Notes: generated from the sequence alone by a model not told the origin. A stretch of 64,000 bases of DNA from Shewanella olleyana (GCF_023283825.1 NZ_JAKILD010000008.1:1-64000); one strand, 5' to 3'. Shown: positions 8,526-19,421, counted from the stretch's first letter. Program-made: numbers and translations.

Positions 8526-9344
8526 GTGATTTTTGTTAAAGGTCTTAAGAAAAGTCAGAAAATCAGCAGGATCATTCAAATCGTCTTGGCGGTTATATTA
8601 CTGTTTGGGCTAACACATTTGTGGAAATCAAGCCTTAACAATGGCCAACAATTGCTTAATTCTCAAACACAGATAATGGCGAGATTATTAGCTCAGCAGG
8701 CCGCAAATGGTGCTGCGCCAGCTATGTTTTTACAAAATGATGAACAACTTCAGTGGCTTGCAAATGCTTTGATTGATGACCCCAAAGTAATGTCGGTTAA
8801 TATTTACGACGCTCAGGGGGTCAGGCTGGCTTTTGCTCAATCGGTATCTAAAGATGAGCTTGATGCTGATGACCAAGAGTTGAAGCAACTTCTATCGCCT
8901 TACCCACCGATGATAGAAAACGTACTCCAAGGCGAAAATAACTTAGGCTATATTGAAGTTCGACTCAACTTACGCATTTTCTTTGATGAAATAAAAACAT
9001 TATATCAAGAAAATATGAAGCTACAGCAAACCATGCTCATCGTCGCGGGCATCATTGGTTTACTGCTTTCCAGAGCGTTATCGTTTAAACGAGCTGATTT
9101 TGATCGCCGTAAAACACGCGCTAAACAAGGGCGAAAAAATAGTAACCTATTACAGAAAAATGCAGTCGAAGATGATGACGCCTCACTAGAGGAAAGTGAA
9201 ATAGACACCAATGAGCAAAATGGTGATGAATTGAGTCATAGTGAAAGGGATGACATTGAATATCAAGAGCTTTCAAGTATGAAAGAAGAAGAGCTTGAGC
9301 CAGAAGATAGTCAGCCAGTGAAGAAGGCGAAAACAAAAGACTAA
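8526..9344 (+). CDS. Smp/YtjB (AhpA-like) membrane protein
   Basis: A 272-residue inner-membrane protein. One hydrophobic helix lies at about 15-30, followed by a periplasmic-type stretch containing LARLLAQQAANGAAP-like sequence, and a second helix at about 163-178. The divergent position beside serB matches E. coli ytjB (smp). From about residue 180 the tail is basic and then very acidic (runs of E and D to the end), longer than in the 214-residue E. coli protein. The GTG start at 8526 is supported by AAGG six bases upstream. The precise function of the family is not established. Confidence 0.8.
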   Translation: MIFVKGLKKSQKISRIIQIVLAVILLFGLTHLWKSSLNNGQQLLNSQTQIMARLLAQQAANGAAPAMFLQNDEQLQWLANALIDDPKVMSVNIYDAQGVRLAFAQSVSKDELDADDQELKQLLSPYPPMIENVLQGENNLGYIEVRLNLRIFFDEIKTLYQENMKLQQTMLIVAGIIGLLLSRALSFKRADFDRRKTRAKQGRKNSNLLQKNAVEDDDASLEESEIDTNEQNGDELSHSERDDIEYQELSSMKEEELEPEDSQPVKKAKTKD

Positions 9345-9354
9345 GCTTAAAGAT

Positions 9355-9372
9355 TAAGGCTAAGGCTAAGGC
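9355..9372. repeat. Three tandem TAAGGC hexamers
   Basis: Three exact TAAGGC copies lie 11 bp after the smp stop codon, with degenerate copies on both sides. The same kind of post-stop hexamer or tandem duplication occurs elsewhere in the window. Confidence 0.85.
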
Positions 9373-9411
9373 TAAAAACTAAGATATTACCTAATAATAT
9401 TATTACAGACA

Positions 9412-9446
9412 TTAAAAAAGGGATAACGCTTAAGTTATCCCTTTTT
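9412..9446. terminator. Bidirectional terminator smp / deoD
   Basis: AAAAAGGGATAAC / GTTATCCCTTTTT forms a hairpin with A and T runs on both sides. It separates the convergent smp and deoD genes and can end both transcripts. Confidence 0.9.
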
Positions 9447-9470
9447 CTTGCTTAGCAAATTAGCTCTATA

Positions 9471-10181
9471 TTAAAGAGTAATTGCCGCATCTAATGTCAT
9501 AACAATCATGTCATTGAATGTAGTTTGACGCTCATCAGAAGATGTTTTTTCACCCGTTCTGATGTGGTCAGAAACAGTAACTACACATAATGCTTTAGCA
9601 CCTAATTCGTGTGCTACGCCATAAAGACCTGCAGCTTCCATTTCGACGCCTAAAACACCCATTTTTTCCATAGTGTCAAACATTGAAGGATCTGGAGTGT
9701 AGAATAAATCAGCAGAGAATACGTTACCAACGCGGATGTTAGTACCGTGAGCTTTAGCTGAATCAACTACTGCACTCAATAGGCCGTAATCTGCAATAGC
9801 AGCAAAGTCTTGACCTTTAAAACGTAAACGGTTTGCTTGTGAGTCAGTACAAGCACCCATACCGATAATAACGTCACGTACTTTAACGTCGGTGCTGATT
9901 GCGCCACAAGTGCCAACACGGATCAGGTTTTTAACACCGTAATCTTTGATAAGCTCGTGAGCGTAAATTGAACAAGAAGGAATACCCATACCTGAACCCA
10001 TAACAGAGATACGAGTCCCTTTATAAGTACCAGTGTAGCCGAACATGTTACGTACATCAGTCACTAGCTCAACGTTTTCTAAGAACGTTTCAGCAATGTA
10101 TTTTGCACGTAATGGATCGCCTGGGAATAAAACTGTTTCGCCGAAAGCGCCGTCAACAGCATTAATATGTGGTGTAGCCAT
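9471..10181 (-). CDS. deoD: Purine nucleoside phosphorylase DeoD
   Basis: DeoD splits purine (deoxy)nucleosides with phosphate into base and (deoxy)ribose-1-phosphate in the cytosol. The 236-residue length is that of the hexameric E. coli type. [12 protein letters not shown] (about 61-72), the phosphate/ribose site region RVGTCGAI, and EMEAAGLY (about 180-187) are visible, with the catalytic Asp in SDHIRTGE. It is the last gene of deoC-deoA-deoB-deoD, 126 bp after deoB, and ends at a terminator shared with smp. A GGGG ribosome binding site precedes the ATG. Confidence 0.97.
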   Translation of the reverse strand: MATPHINAVDGAFGETVLFPGDPLRAKYIAETFLENVELVTDVRNMFGYTGTYKGTRISVMGSGMGIPSCSIYAHELIKDYGVKNLIRVGTCGAISTDVKVRDVIIGMGACTDSQANRLRFKGQDFAAIADYGLLSAVVDSAKAHGTNIRVGNVFSADLFYTPDPSMFDTMEKMGVLGVEMEAAGLYGVAHELGAKALCVVTVSDHIRTGEKTSSDERQTTFNDMIVMTLDAAITL

Positions 10182-10307
10182 GAAAAACCCCTATATTTTT
10201 ATCTTAAATCTTTAATTTTGGTAATTAAGTCATCCCCTTAATTACCAAATGCGATTCTACTATATTTATTCACAATAATATCGTTAGAAGATAGTAATGT
10301 TTCATTG

Positions 10308-11522
10308 TTAAATGAAAGATTCACCATATTCCATTGGCTCAAGTTCAAAGTAACTAGCAATTGACTGACCAATATCAGCAAAACTATTACGACGACCTAA
10401 AGAACCAGCAGCTAAACCAGCGCCTAATGCCAATACAGGCACTCTCTCACGGGTATGCTCTGTACCTTGCCAACTTGGATCACAACCATGATCAGCAGTG
10501 AACACAATTAAATCTTCTGGACTTAATAATGCCAACAGCTCTGGTAAACGTTGGTCAAAATACTCTAACGCTTTAGCATAGCCTGCAATGTCACGGCGAT
10601 GACCATAATGAGAGTCAAAATCAACGAAGTTGGTAAACACAATAGTGTTATCACCTGCACGTTTCACTTGTTCAAGTGTTGCATCAAATAATTCTTCAAG
10701 CCCTGTTGCTTTAAACTTTTGAGTAATGCCGCTGTTGGCATAGATATCGGCAATTTTACCAATACTCACCACTTCACCACCGGCATCTTTCAGTTTATCT
10801 AATACGGTTGGCGCTGGCGGTAATACTGCATAGTCATGGCGATTACCTGTTCTAGCGAAATCATCAGGGCCAGTACCTACAAATGGGCGCGCAATAACAC
10901 GGCCAATGTTATAAGGCTCTAACTCTTCACGAGTGATTTCACACAAACGATAAAGGTTTTCCAAGCCAAAAGTCTCTTCATGACAGGCAATTTGAAATAC
11001 CGAATCAGCAGAAGTGTAAAAAATAGGCTTACCAGAACGCATGTGTTCTTCACCAAGCTCTTCAAGTATTGTAGTACCTGATGCGTGGCAATTACCTAAA
11101 AACTCAGTTAAACCGGCACGAGCTAAAATTTTGTCAGTTAATTCTTTTGGGAATGAGTTTGTTAAATCAGAAAAGTAACCCCATTCGTAAAGAACCGGAA
11201 CACCCGCCATTTCCCAATGACCACTCGGTGTATCTTTACCAGAGCTCAGTTCATCAGCATGACCATAGGCGCCGATAACTTCTACGTTATCGCCAAAACC
11301 TTCAGCGAATTTACCCGTGCTTTCAAAACCTGTGTGACCTAAACCTAGTTTAGCTAAGTTAGGTAGATTTAACGGGCCTTGTCGACCAATGTCAGCTTTA
11401 CCTTCTGCACATGCTTTAGCAATATGACCGAATGTATCAGAACCCACATCGCCAAATTTATCAGCGTCGGTGGCAGCACCTACACCGAACGAATCCAGCA
11501 TCATAATAAATGTACGTTTCAT
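10308..11522 (-). CDS. deoB: Phosphopentomutase DeoB
   Basis: DeoB interconverts (deoxy)ribose-1-phosphate and 5-phosphate, linking the nucleoside phosphorylases to DeoC aldolase. This alkaline-phosphatase-superfamily enzyme of 404 residues shows metal ligands in [10 protein letters not shown] (about 7-16), the phosphorylated Thr region [12 protein letters not shown] (about 92-103), and [10 protein letters not shown] with HTRERVPV near the C-terminus. The gene starts 11 bp after deoA ends, so it is cotranscribed, and has an AAGGAG ribosome binding site. Confidence 0.97.
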   Translation of the reverse strand: MKRTFIMMLDSFGVGAATDADKFGDVGSDTFGHIAKACAEGKADIGRQGPLNLPNLAKLGLGHTGFESTGKFAEGFGDNVEVIGAYGHADELSSGKDTPSGHWEMAGVPVLYEWGYFSDLTNSFPKELTDKILARAGLTEFLGNCHASGTTILEELGEEHMRSGKPIFYTSADSVFQIACHEETFGLENLYRLCEITREELEPYNIGRVIARPFVGTGPDDFARTGNRHDYAVLPPAPTVLDKLKDAGGEVVSIGKIADIYANSGITQKFKATGLEELFDATLEQVKRAGDNTIVFTNFVDFDSHYGHRRDIAGYAKALEYFDQRLPELLALLSPEDLIVFTADHGCDPSWQGTEHTRERVPVLALGAGLAAGSLGRRNSFADIGQSIASYFELEPMEYGESFI

Positions 11523-11533
11523 AACGAGTCTCC

Positions 11534-12865
11534 TTATAGATCCGAAGCGCGAATATAACGATAGATTTCAGGCGTTTTTTCAGGTGCCGAATCTTCAATT
11601 TTTATCGCTTGTTGAACCGCCGCAGAGGCTTCTTCAAACGCCGCTTCAGATTGTGCATGCACCATCGCAATAGGTTTGTCATTAGAAACAAAATCACCTA
11701 AGGCACACACATCAGTTAAGCCAACACTGTAGTCTAATTTATCACCAGGTTTTCTACGACCACCACCTAGAGTGACAACAGCTAATCCTAATTCACGGGT
11801 GTCCATACTATGAGCATAACCTTGTTTAGCAGCGTACACAGGACGGATTATCTGTGAATGAGGTAAATATTTATCATATGATTCGACAAAGTCAGTCGGT
11901 CCGCCAAGGCCAGAAACCATACGGCCAAAAATTTCAGCAGCTTTACCATTATCTAAAACGGTATTTAACTTATTACGAGCGTCCGCATCATTTTGCGCAA
12001 TACCGCCCAAAACTAGCATCTCAGCACATAAACCCATGGTGACTTCATATAGACGTGGATTACGGTATTGACCGGTTAAGAAGTTAATCGCTTCACGAAC
12101 CTCAACAGCATTACCCGCACACGATGCCAACACTTGGTTCATGTCAGTCAATAACGCTGTTGTTTTAGTGCCGGCACCATTAGCAACCGCTGTGATACTG
12201 CGAGCCAGTTCTTCAGATGCTTCATAAGTTGGCATGAATGCACCACTACCGACTTTAACGTCCATCGCTAATGCATCTAGGCCAGCAGCCAGCTTTTTAG
12301 AGAGAATTGAAGCTGTGATCAGCGAGATAGATTCAACCGTCGCAGTATTGTCTCGAATGGAATAAAAGCGTTTATCGGCAGGCACTAAATCACCAGTTTG
12401 CCCAATAATAGCCACTCCGGCTTCTTTAACAACTTTACGGAATAATTCACTTGAAGGTTCGGTTTGGTAACCAGGAATAGCGTCGAACTTATCTAGTGTA
12501 CCGCCAGTATGGCCTAATCCACGACCGGAAATCATAGGAACATAACCGCCACATGCTGCAGCCATAGGGCCAAGCATCAGGCTGATAACATCACCCACAC
12601 CACCAGTGCTGTGCTTATCAATAATTGGGCCGTCGAGTGACAAAGAATCCCAATTAAGCACGGTACCAGAATCACGCATACCTGTAGTTAAGGCAATACG
12701 CTCATCCATGTTCATATCTTGAAAATAAACAGCCATACCGAAAGCGGCAATTTGGCCTTCTGAGACAGTATTTTGAGTAATACCATCTACAAAAAATTGT
12801 ATTTCAGCATTGCTGAGAGCTTCACCATTACGTTTTTTACGAATAATTTCTTGAGCGAGAAACAT
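11534..12865 (-). CDS. deoA: Thymidine phosphorylase DeoA
   Basis: DeoA releases thymine and deoxyribose-1-phosphate from thymidine. The 443-residue protein carries the pyrimidine-nucleoside phosphorylase signature KHSTGGVGD at about 84-92 and the glycine-rich [16 protein letters not shown] at about 115-130. The C-terminal alpha/beta domain ends with [13 protein letters not shown]. It lies second in the deo operon, 185 bp after deoC, and has a strong GGAGG ribosome binding site before the ATG. Confidence 0.97.
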   Translation of the reverse strand: MFLAQEIIRKKRNGEALSNAEIQFFVDGITQNTVSEGQIAAFGMAVYFQDMNMDERIALTTGMRDSGTVLNWDSLSLDGPIIDKHSTGGVGDVISLMLGPMAAACGGYVPMISGRGLGHTGGTLDKFDAIPGYQTEPSSELFRKVVKEAGVAIIGQTGDLVPADKRFYSIRDNTATVESISLITASILSKKLAAGLDALAMDVKVGSGAFMPTYEASEELARSITAVANGAGTKTTALLTDMNQVLASCAGNAVEVREAINFLTGQYRNPRLYEVTMGLCAEMLVLGGIAQNDADARNKLNTVLDNGKAAEIFGRMVSGLGGPTDFVESYDKYLPHSQIIRPVYAAKQGYAHSMDTRELGLAVVTLGGGRRKPGDKLDYSVGLTDVCALGDFVSNDKPIAMVHAQSEAAFEEASAAVQQAIKIEDSAPEKTPEIYRYIRASDL

Positions 12866-13050
12866 ACTATTTCCTCCAGCATCATGTAAAACTCTAATGA
12901 CTTAGAGCCCGTACACTCCACCTTAACAAGATGGCACCAATCACAAGAATGCAGAGGTGATTAATGCTATCAATTAAAACCGTTAAAACAAGTTTGGCTA
13001 ACTAATGATGATACTAAATCATTTAGCAGTCTTTAATTAGCCACGCTTTA

Positions 13051-13824
13051 TTAGTAGCCCTGTGCACCCTGAGGAGCATCAGAAAGCTCAAGAGTGTGCA
13101 ATAAGCTTGTTAATAAGCTTGAAGCACCGAATCTAAAGTGTGCAGGAGTTACCCAGTCAGCACCTAGAATGCGTTCAGCCAAACCTAAAAACTCGGCAGT
13201 TTTAGCCGCGTCACGTACACCACCGGCAGGTTTAAAACCAACATTGCTGTTCTTTTCGCTAATCACGGTTAACATGATTTCTGCCGCTTCAAGTGTGGCA
13301 TTAACCGGTACTTTACCTGTTGATGTCTTGATAAAGTCAGCACCAGCATCAATTGATAGCTCTGACGCTTTACGAATTAACACAGGATCTTTTAATTCAC
13401 CTGATTCGATAATGACTTTTAAAATAGCTTCATCGCCACAGGCTTCTTTACAAGCTTTAACAAGTTCAAAACCTAAAGATTCATTACCTGCCATTAGTGA
13501 ACGGTAAGGGAATACGACATCAACTTCATCTGCGCCATAGGCAACAGCTGCACGCGTTTCTAATACTGCAATGGCAATATCATCATTACCGTGCGGGAAG
13601 TTAGTCACTGTAGCAATTTTAATGTCTTCACAATTAAGCTCGTTTAATGTTTTACGAGCAATTGGAATAAAACGCGGGTAAATACAGATGGCAGCAGTAT
13701 GGCCAGCAGCAGTGTTCGCTTTATGGCATAGATCGATGACTTTCTGATCAGTATCATCGTCGTTTAATGTGGTTAAATCCATTAACGAGATGCCAAGTTG
13801 TGCTGCTTTTTTTAAATCACTCAT
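13051..13824 (-). CDS. deoC: Deoxyribose-phosphate aldolase DeoC
   Basis: DeoC cleaves 2-deoxyribose-5-phosphate to glyceraldehyde-3-phosphate and acetaldehyde, feeding deoxynucleoside sugar into glycolysis. The protein has 257 residues from the ATG at 13824, chosen because GGAGAG lies just upstream and the product then begins MSDLKKAAQ. The frame stays open to 13917 without another good site. The Schiff-base lysine region FIKTSTGK and the second active Lys in [10 protein letters not shown] are present. It is the first gene of the operon, so the main deo promoter should lie in the 445-bp gap upstream. Confidence 0.96.
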   Translation of the reverse strand: MSDLKKAAQLGISLMDLTTLNDDDTDQKVIDLCHKANTAAGHTAAICIYPRFIPIARKTLNELNCEDIKIATVTNFPHGNDDIAIAVLETRAAVAYGADEVDVVFPYRSLMAGNESLGFELVKACKEACGDEAILKVIIESGELKDPVLIRKASELSIDAGADFIKTSTGKVPVNATLEAAEIMLTVISEKNSNVGFKPAGGVRDAAKTAEFLGLAERILGADWVTPAHFRFGASSLLTSLLHTLELSDAPQGAQGY

Positions 13825-14069
13825 GTTTGCTCTCCGAAACAAAAAACTAATAAAATATTGTTTTGGCAATGCATAAAGCTGGCAGTAGTTAAGTTGTGAG
13901 GCCGGGCCTTCGAGCATTGCCAGTAAATTAGTGAATAAATTACTGAACTAAGTATTCAATCTGATAACGAGTACCACGACTTGAATCCTTGAAGACCGGA
14001 AGAGGTGAAACAATGATTATTGCTCCATCCATTCCGCGAAAATTCCCTTTTAGCGCGCAAATCAATCCA

Positions 14070-14108
14070 AACTATTTATCTTGAACTATTTATCTTGAAC
14101 TATTTAAG
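14070..14108. repeat. 14-bp tandem repeat upstream of deoC
   Basis: AACTATTTATCTTG occurs at 14070 and 14084, with a partial third copy at 14098. It lies about 250 bp upstream of the deoC start. Confidence 0.85.
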
Positions 14109-14222
14109 ACTGAATCATCATATATTAGTTCAATAAAACACTGTCTGGATGTAAATATTTATCTAAATACATACTATCAAATTTTTCTATGTACTTAAGT
14201 AAATACTAACATATTTTAATAA

Positions 14223-14254
14223 AAATTTGGAGCCACATTTATGTGGCTCCAAAT
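14223..14254 (-). terminator. tsx terminator
   Basis: GGAGCCACAT / ATGTGGCTCC is a 10-bp perfect hairpin 18 bp after the tsx stop codon, followed on the minus strand by a T-rich run. Confidence 0.8.
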
Positions 14255-14269
14255 GCTTACAAGTTAGCT

Positions 14270-15142
14270 TTAGAACTTATAAGTAGCAGTAAAGTAATGT
14301 GCGAAACCTGTAGTTTCTAAACCAAATGTGCCTTCATCTTTAAGAAGGTAAACATCTTGGTAAGCCTTAAGACCGTAACCTAGTGCGTAGTTGTCTGAAT
14401 GCCAATGAAGACCAAAGTATGCTGCACCGCCATTAGAAGTAAAGGTCGTAGTTGTAATATCATTATCGTCTGTAGCAGTTACTTCATCAGCACCAAACTG
14501 ATAATCAAGGTAACCTTGGAATGAAATGAAAGTGCCATTATCAAAGTTAACAACTGGCTTGAACCAGTTCATAGAGAATTGGTAACCATTCCAATCTTTA
14601 GCATTTATGTCGTAGAAGCCATATAAGTTCATGCCAGTTTTACCTAACCATGGAACCATAACATCAGCACCAATACCCACTGAAGCGTTGTTTACATCGC
14701 CGGCGTATTCATTGCCATTTTTATCAACACCAGAGATAGCACCGCCACCCCAGTTAAATAAAGTTGAGATGTAAAGTTCTTGAACAGGGCCAAATGAAAG
14801 GTCTTTACCCGTCATTGCATCAAGAGAAAAACGTGGATTGAACTTCATGAACATCTTGCTTGCGCCAGCGCCTTTGTCACCATAATTCTGGTTAGTAATG
14901 TTGAATACATCAACATAACCGTATAAATCAACGATACCAGCGCGGCCGCCAAATTCCATTTCTAGGTAATCATGACCGTTATCAGTAGAACCATCACGTG
15001 GTAATTCGTTTACTGCGTACATTGCATTGAACTGCATCCAGCTGTAATCGCCTTCACGCAAATTTGTACGGTCAGCAGCAACTGCTGAAGCAGACATAGT
15101 CGCTAGTGTAGCTGCAACAGCTAAAGTTTTAACATTTTTCAT
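14270..15142 (-). CDS. tsx: Tsx-family nucleoside-specific outer-membrane channel
   Basis: A 290-residue outer-membrane beta-barrel with a clear signal peptide (MKNVKTLAVAATLATMSASAVAA). The mature part begins DRTNLREGDYSWMQFN and ends in an aromatic residue pair (YKF) as barrels do. Alternating strands such as YLEMEFGGRAGIVDLYGYVD fit the Tsx/OmpK nucleoside channel family. The start at 15142 is preferred to upstream in-frame codons because it gives a clean signal peptide with GGGG upstream. Its place between the deo operon and nupC indicates nucleoside uptake. The assignment to Tsx is by pattern and context. Confidence 0.88.
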   Translation of the reverse strand: MKNVKTLAVAATLATMSASAVAADRTNLREGDYSWMQFNAMYAVNELPRDGSTDNGHDYLEMEFGGRAGIVDLYGYVDVFNITNQNYGDKGAGASKMFMKFNPRFSLDAMTGKDLSFGPVQELYISTLFNWGGGAISGVDKNGNEYAGDVNNASVGIGADVMVPWLGKTGMNLYGFYDINAKDWNGYQFSMNWFKPVVNFDNGTFISFQGYLDYQFGADEVTATDDNDITTTTFTSNGGAAYFGLHWHSDNYALGYGLKAYQDVYLLKDEGTFGLETTGFAHYFTATYKF

Positions 15143-15503
15143 TATCAACCCCATTGATATATTTATTACCACCTACGTGGGTGGCGATTTTTTTTAAACG
15201 TTCGCATTGTACATCGATTAAATAAAAGCTCAATAAGAATTAGCAGAAATACGAATACTTAATCCCAAAACGTGAACAATATCTCTACTTTTCACTAACA
15301 ACTTGAAGCATTTATATCTAATAAACTGCATTACTTGTCCAAACCAATATAAATCACTACCAAAAGGCTGGAGCAATCCACATGCCATACAAAGAAGCCA
15401 ACAGATTAAACTTTGATTACAATCGATAAAACCTAAAAAAAAAGGGCCATTATTACCTAAGTAATAACAGCCCTCTTTTAACTCATAGTCAGTACTCTTA
15501 GAA
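15143..15503 (-). other. Gap upstream of tsx
   Basis: The 361 bp hold the tsx leader and the nupC terminator. A hairpin with CCACC / GGGTGG arms lies at about 15170-15185, just upstream of the tsx ribosome binding site. No gene and no confident operator are seen. Confidence 0.5.
15434..15476 (-). terminator. nupC terminator
   Basis: AGGGC-T-GTTATTAC / GTAATAATGGCCCT is followed by T9 on the minus strand, about 30 bp after the nupC stop codon. Confidence 0.85.
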
Positions 15504-16766
15504 TTAAATTGCTAAGAATAAACCGGCTAGAGTTGCACTCATTAAGTTAGCTAGTGAACCGGCGATAACAGCACGGATACCTAGTCTAGCTAAGTCATGG
15601 CGACGCTCAGGAGCCATAGCACCTAAACCACCTAACAAAATCGCAATTGAAGATAAGTTAGCAAAACCACAAAGTGCGAAAGAGATAATCGCTTTGGTTC
15701 TGTCACTCATCATCATGCCTGTCTCTGCTACTACTTGATAACCTTCAGCTGAAGCATCAAGTAAGTAAGGAGCAAAGTTAAGATACGCTACGAATTCGTT
15801 AACTACGATCTTCTGACCGATGAAAGAACCTGCTACAAGAGCTTCGTTCCAAGGTACACCGATTAAGAATGCTAAAGGCATGAAGATGTAACCAAGGATC
15901 AGTTCTAAAGTAATACCTTCAAGACCGAACCAACCAGTGACACCACCGATAATGCCGTTGATCATTGCGATTAGACCAACGAATGCAATCAACATTGCAC
16001 CAACGTTAAGAGCTAAGTGCATACCAGAAGAAGCACCTGCAGCAGCAGCGTCTAACACGTTAGCTGGCTTATCAGGGTCTTCAGGAAGCTCAGACATTTC
16101 ATTCTTAGCTTCTTCAGTTTCAGGATGCATTAGTTTAGCCATCATAAGACCACCAGGAGCAGCCATGAATGATGCAGCAACTAAGTACTCAATAGGTACA
16201 CCCATCTGCGCGTAACCCGCTAATACTGAACCCGCGATTGATGCAAGACCACCAACCATGATTGCGAATAATTCAGAGTTAGTCATCGTTGCAATAAACG
16301 GACGTACTACTAGAGGTGCTTCTGTTTGACCAACGAAGATGTTAGCAGTTGCAGACATTGATTCTGTACGACTAGTGCCTAATGCTTTTTGTAAACCACC
16401 ACCGATAATACGGATGATCCACTGCATAATGCCTAAGTAGTATAGAACTGCAATTAAAGAAGAGAAGAATACGATAACCGGTAAAACGTTAACCGCGAAA
16501 ATGAAACCAACTTTGAATTGGGCTAAATCACCGAATAAGAAGTTAATACCACTTTGTGCGTAACCAATAACGCTAGATACCGCATCTGAAACACCTTTTA
16601 AGATGTCTTTACCCACTGGAACATATAGAACAAAACCAGCAAAGAACGCCTGGATAGCTAGAGCGCCACCAACTGTACGAACATTAATTGCTTTTCTATT
16701 ATTTGATAGTGCATAACCGATTGCTAGTATGGTAACCACACCTACTAGACTCATTAGTATATCCAT
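15504..16766 (-). CDS. nupC: NupC-family concentrative nucleoside transporter
   Basis: A 420-residue multi-spanning inner-membrane symporter of the concentrative nucleoside transporter family. It begins with a hydrophobic helix (MDILMSLVGVVTILAIGYAL). The family core is visible as TANIFVGQTEAPLVVRPFI (about 140-158) and the C-terminal FALCGFANLSSIAILLGG. It imports nucleosides with a cation. Context is consistent: tsx and the deo operon follow on the same strand. Whether it is functionally NupC or a NupX-like paralogue cannot be told. AAGGGTGAT precedes the ATG. Confidence 0.93.
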   Translation of the reverse strand: MDILMSLVGVVTILAIGYALSNNRKAINVRTVGGALAIQAFFAGFVLYVPVGKDILKGVSDAVSSVIGYAQSGINFLFGDLAQFKVGFIFAVNVLPVIVFFSSLIAVLYYLGIMQWIIRIIGGGLQKALGTSRTESMSATANIFVGQTEAPLVVRPFIATMTNSELFAIMVGGLASIAGSVLAGYAQMGVPIEYLVAASFMAAPGGLMMAKLMHPETEEAKNEMSELPEDPDKPANVLDAAAAGASSGMHLALNVGAMLIAFVGLIAMINGIIGGVTGWFGLEGITLELILGYIFMPLAFLIGVPWNEALVAGSFIGQKIVVNEFVAYLNFAPYLLDASAEGYQVVAETGMMMSDRTKAIISFALCGFANLSSIAILLGGLGAMAPERRHDLARLGIRAVIAGSLANLMSATLAGLFLAI

Positions 16767-16946
16767 TAATCATCACCCTTATTATGTTAACGATTTGTAT
16801 ATTTGTTGTTAACTCACCTATTTTCCGTTAATGATTATAACTGAGGAGCAGATGAAAATCGTGGATTAGATCATACTTTTAGAGTTTAATTTCAGGATCT
16901 TATGCAACATTAACATTAATTAATAACTATGTTTAAAAAAAAAGAA

Positions 16947-17708
16947 TTACAGCTCAAACAGTTGGACTGCATTTCTATTCAGCTGTTCTAATATAAAAAC
17001 AGTTGTTTTTTTCTGTAAATCTGCAATTTCTGAGACGAACTTTGGTAAATGAAGTGGAGTATTTCGTTTTTCTGTTACATAAGAGGGAGTCATACTGGGT
17101 GAGTCAGTTTCAATTAAGAAGTATTTAATATCTAATTCAGTAATCGTTTTTCGCAACTTTTTAGCATCAGGGTTCATCACCAATCCGCCAATACCTAATT
17201 TATAGCCTAAATTGATATAACGTTGTGCTAGCTCAGGTCCACCATAAAAGCCATGAATAACACCACCTTTGGGATTGGGATGTTTAGCGAGTAAATCACA
17301 TAATTCTTGATGGCATTTTACCGCATGTAATATGACAGGAAGATTAAACTGGTTAGCTAACTTTAATTGGCCTGAAAGTAACTCTAATTGCATAGTGAAA
17401 TTAGGCTTTAACTTATCTAAACCACATTCACCTAAGGCCACAAAATGTGTGTATCCTTGTTGTTCTGAGATTTTTTGTTCTAATAAGGTTAACGAATCTT
17501 CAATATTCTGAGGGAGATACCAAGGATGGATCCCTAGTGCAAAATAACAATTAAACTCTGTTGCGATTGCAATTTGTCTTTGCCATTGGTGCTCACTAAT
17601 ACCTGGGATAATTGCACTGGTAATACCTAGCTCATGCATCTCCTTAAACAGCGCATGACGGTCATGATCAAAATCGTCTAAATCAAGATGTGCATGAGTA
17701 TCAATCAT
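16947..17708 (-). CDS. TatD-family metal-dependent hydrolase (YjjV-like)
   Basis: A 253-residue TatD-type amidohydrolase-fold nuclease. Metal-binding residues are visible in DTHAHLD near the N-terminus, ALGECGLD at about 90, the His of VILHAV and of GVIHGFYGG, and Asp in ETDSP. Start 17708 (MIDTHAHL) is preferred to the ATG at 17723 because AAGGG sits at good spacing before it. E. coli yjjV occupies the equivalent place between prfC and deoC, which suggests orthology. The family acts on DNA ends; the exact substrate here is not known. Confidence 0.9.
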   Translation of the reverse strand: MIDTHAHLDLDDFDHDRHALFKEMHELGITSAIIPGISEHQWQRQIAIATEFNCYFALGIHPWYLPQNIEDSLTLLEQKISEQQGYTHFVALGECGLDKLKPNFTMQLELLSGQLKLANQFNLPVILHAVKCHQELCDLLAKHPNPKGGVIHGFYGGPELAQRYINLGYKLGIGGLVMNPDAKKLRKTITELDIKYFLIETDSPSMTPSYVTEKRNTPLHLPKFVSEIADLQKKTTVFILEQLNRNAVQLFEL

Positions 17709-17784
17709 TTCTAACCCTTTCATTTAGAGGAATTGCAGCTAATTAACCTTTAATTGATGAACAATTAACTATAAAATTCAGGCA

Positions 17785-17810
17785 ATAAAAAAGGCGGTTA
17801 CCCGCCTTTA
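17785..17810 (-). terminator. prfC terminator
   Basis: AAAGGCGG-GTAA-CCGCCTTT is followed by T6 on the minus strand, about 28 bp after the prfC stop codon. Confidence 0.9.
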
Positions 17811-17837
17811 AGATTAACACTGAATTTGAACTATTGC

Positions 17838-19421
17838 TTAGTTCTCACGAGTCTTAGCAAACTCAACGTCAGGATAACGTTCCATTGATAAATTTAGATT
17901 TACCATGGTTGGTGCAATATAAGTCAAATTATCACCGCCATCAAGTGCAAGGTTTGCACTACATTTACGGCGGAACTCTTCTAACTTACGTTCATCCTTA
18001 CAATAAACCCAGCGAGCAGTAGATACGCTAATGCCTTCGTAGATTGCTTCAACGTTATATTCACTCTTCAAGCGACCAACAACGACTTCAAACTGGAGCA
18101 CACCAACTGCGCCTACAATTAAATCATTGGTATCAAGTGGTCTAAATACTTGCACAGCGCCTTCTTCAGCTAACTGAACTAAACCTTTAAGCAATTGCTT
18201 TTGCTTCAAAGGGTCTTTTAAACGAATACGGCGGAACATTTCAGGTGCGAAGTTGGGAATACCGGTAAACTTAAGCTTCTCACCTTGTGAGAAAGTGTCA
18301 CCAATTTGAATCGTACCGTGATTATGTAAACCAATAATGTCACCTGGGTAAGCTTCTTCAACTTGCTCACGGTCACCAGCAACAAAGGTCAGTGCATCTG
18401 AAATTCGCACATCTTTGCCAACTCGAACGTGATGCATCTTCATACCTTTTTGGTACTTACCCGATACAATACGCATGAACGCAACACGGTCACGATGTTT
18501 TGGATCCATATTGGCTTGAATTTTAAATACAAAACCACTGAACTTCTCATCTTCAGCTTGAATTTCTTTTGCTTCAGTTGCACGTGGTTGTGGTTTTGGA
18601 GCCCACTCTGTTAACCCATCTAATACATGGTCAACACCAAAGTTACCTAATGCAGTACCAAAGAAAACAGGTGATAACTTACCACTTAAGAATGCATCTA
18701 AATCAAATTCATGAGAAGCACCGACAACAAGTTCTAACTCTTCACGTAAGATTTCAGCAAGCTCGCTACCAATCGCAACATCTAACTCAGGGTTATCGAT
18801 ACCTTTAACGGTACGCACTTCTTGAATAGTGTGACCTTGACCAGACTGATACAAAACAGCTTCATCACGGTGAATATGGTAAATACCTTTGAAAGATTTA
18901 CCACAACCAATCGGCCATGTAATTGGAGCACAGGCAATTTTTAACTCATTCTCTACTTCATCCATGACTTCCATAGGATCGCGAATATCACGGTCACACT
19001 TGTTCATGAATGTCACAATAGGCGTATCACGTAAACGAGTCACTTCCATCAGCTTACGGGTACGGTCTTCCACACCTTTTGCCGAGTCGATTACCATCAA
19101 ACATGAATCAACAGCGGTTAAGGTACGATAAGTATCTTCTGAGAAATCTTCGTGACCAGGAGTATCAAGTAAGTTGACTAGGCAATCACTGTAAGGGAAC
19201 TGCATGACTGATGTGGTGATAGAAATACCACGATCTTTCTCCATTTCCATCCAGTCTGACTTAGCATGTTGCTTAGAGCCACGGCCTTTAACGGTACCAG
19301 CAGTTTGAATAGCTTGTCCGAATAAAAGAACCTTTTCGGTAATGGTGGTCTTACCGGCATCTGGATGCGAAATAATCGCGAAGGTACGACGTTTATCGAC
19401 CTCGACTGTGTGAGCTGACAT
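17838..19421 (-). CDS. prfC: Peptide chain release factor 3
   Basis: RF3 is a GTPase that recycles RF1 and RF2 from the ribosome after termination. The 527-residue length is typical. Its G motifs are SHPDAGKTT (about 18-26), [12 protein letters not shown] (about 87-98) and NKCD (about 141-144), followed by the EF-G-like domains. It is transcribed alone, with its own terminator, next to the TatD gene. Confidence 0.98.
   Translation of the reverse strand: MSAHTVEVDKRRTFAIISHPDAGKTTITEKVLLFGQAIQTAGTVKGRGSKQHAKSDWMEMEKDRGISITTSVMQFPYSDCLVNLLDTPGHEDFSEDTYRTLTAVDSCLMVIDSAKGVEDRTRKLMEVTRLRDTPIVTFMNKCDRDIRDPMEVMDEVENELKIACAPITWPIGCGKSFKGIYHIHRDEAVLYQSGQGHTIQEVRTVKGIDNPELDVAIGSELAEILREELELVVGASHEFDLDAFLSGKLSPVFFGTALGNFGVDHVLDGLTEWAPKPQPRATEAKEIQAEDEKFSGFVFKIQANMDPKHRDRVAFMRIVSGKYQKGMKMHHVRVGKDVRISDALTFVAGDREQVEEAYPGDIIGLHNHGTIQIGDTFSQGEKLKFTGIPNFAPEMFRRIRLKDPLKQKQLLKGLVQLAEEGAVQVFRPLDTNDLIVGAVGVLQFEVVVGRLKSEYNVEAIYEGISVSTARWVYCKDERKLEEFRRKCSANLALDGGDNLTYIAPTMVNLNLSMERYPDVEFAKTREN

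Larger units (their letters stand above)
13825..14269 (-). promoter_or_regulatory. deo operon upstream region
   Basis: The 445-bp gap between deoC and tsx should hold the deo promoter, but no single -35/-10 pair or known operator stands out clearly enough to mark. It contains 2.6 copies of a 14-bp tandem repeat (14070-14108), an imperfect palindrome ATGTAA...TACAT at about 14149-14172, and the tsx terminator at its right end. No gene is seen. Confidence 0.5.

Noticed and set aside
13825..13917. Upstream extension of deoC
   Set aside because: The frame is open, but the extra residues do not resemble the family and the ATG at 13824 has GGAGAG at good spacing.
16845..16900. Possible CRP site upstream of nupC
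   Set aside because: The TGTGA-N6-TCACA halves are both degenerate; too weak to annotate.
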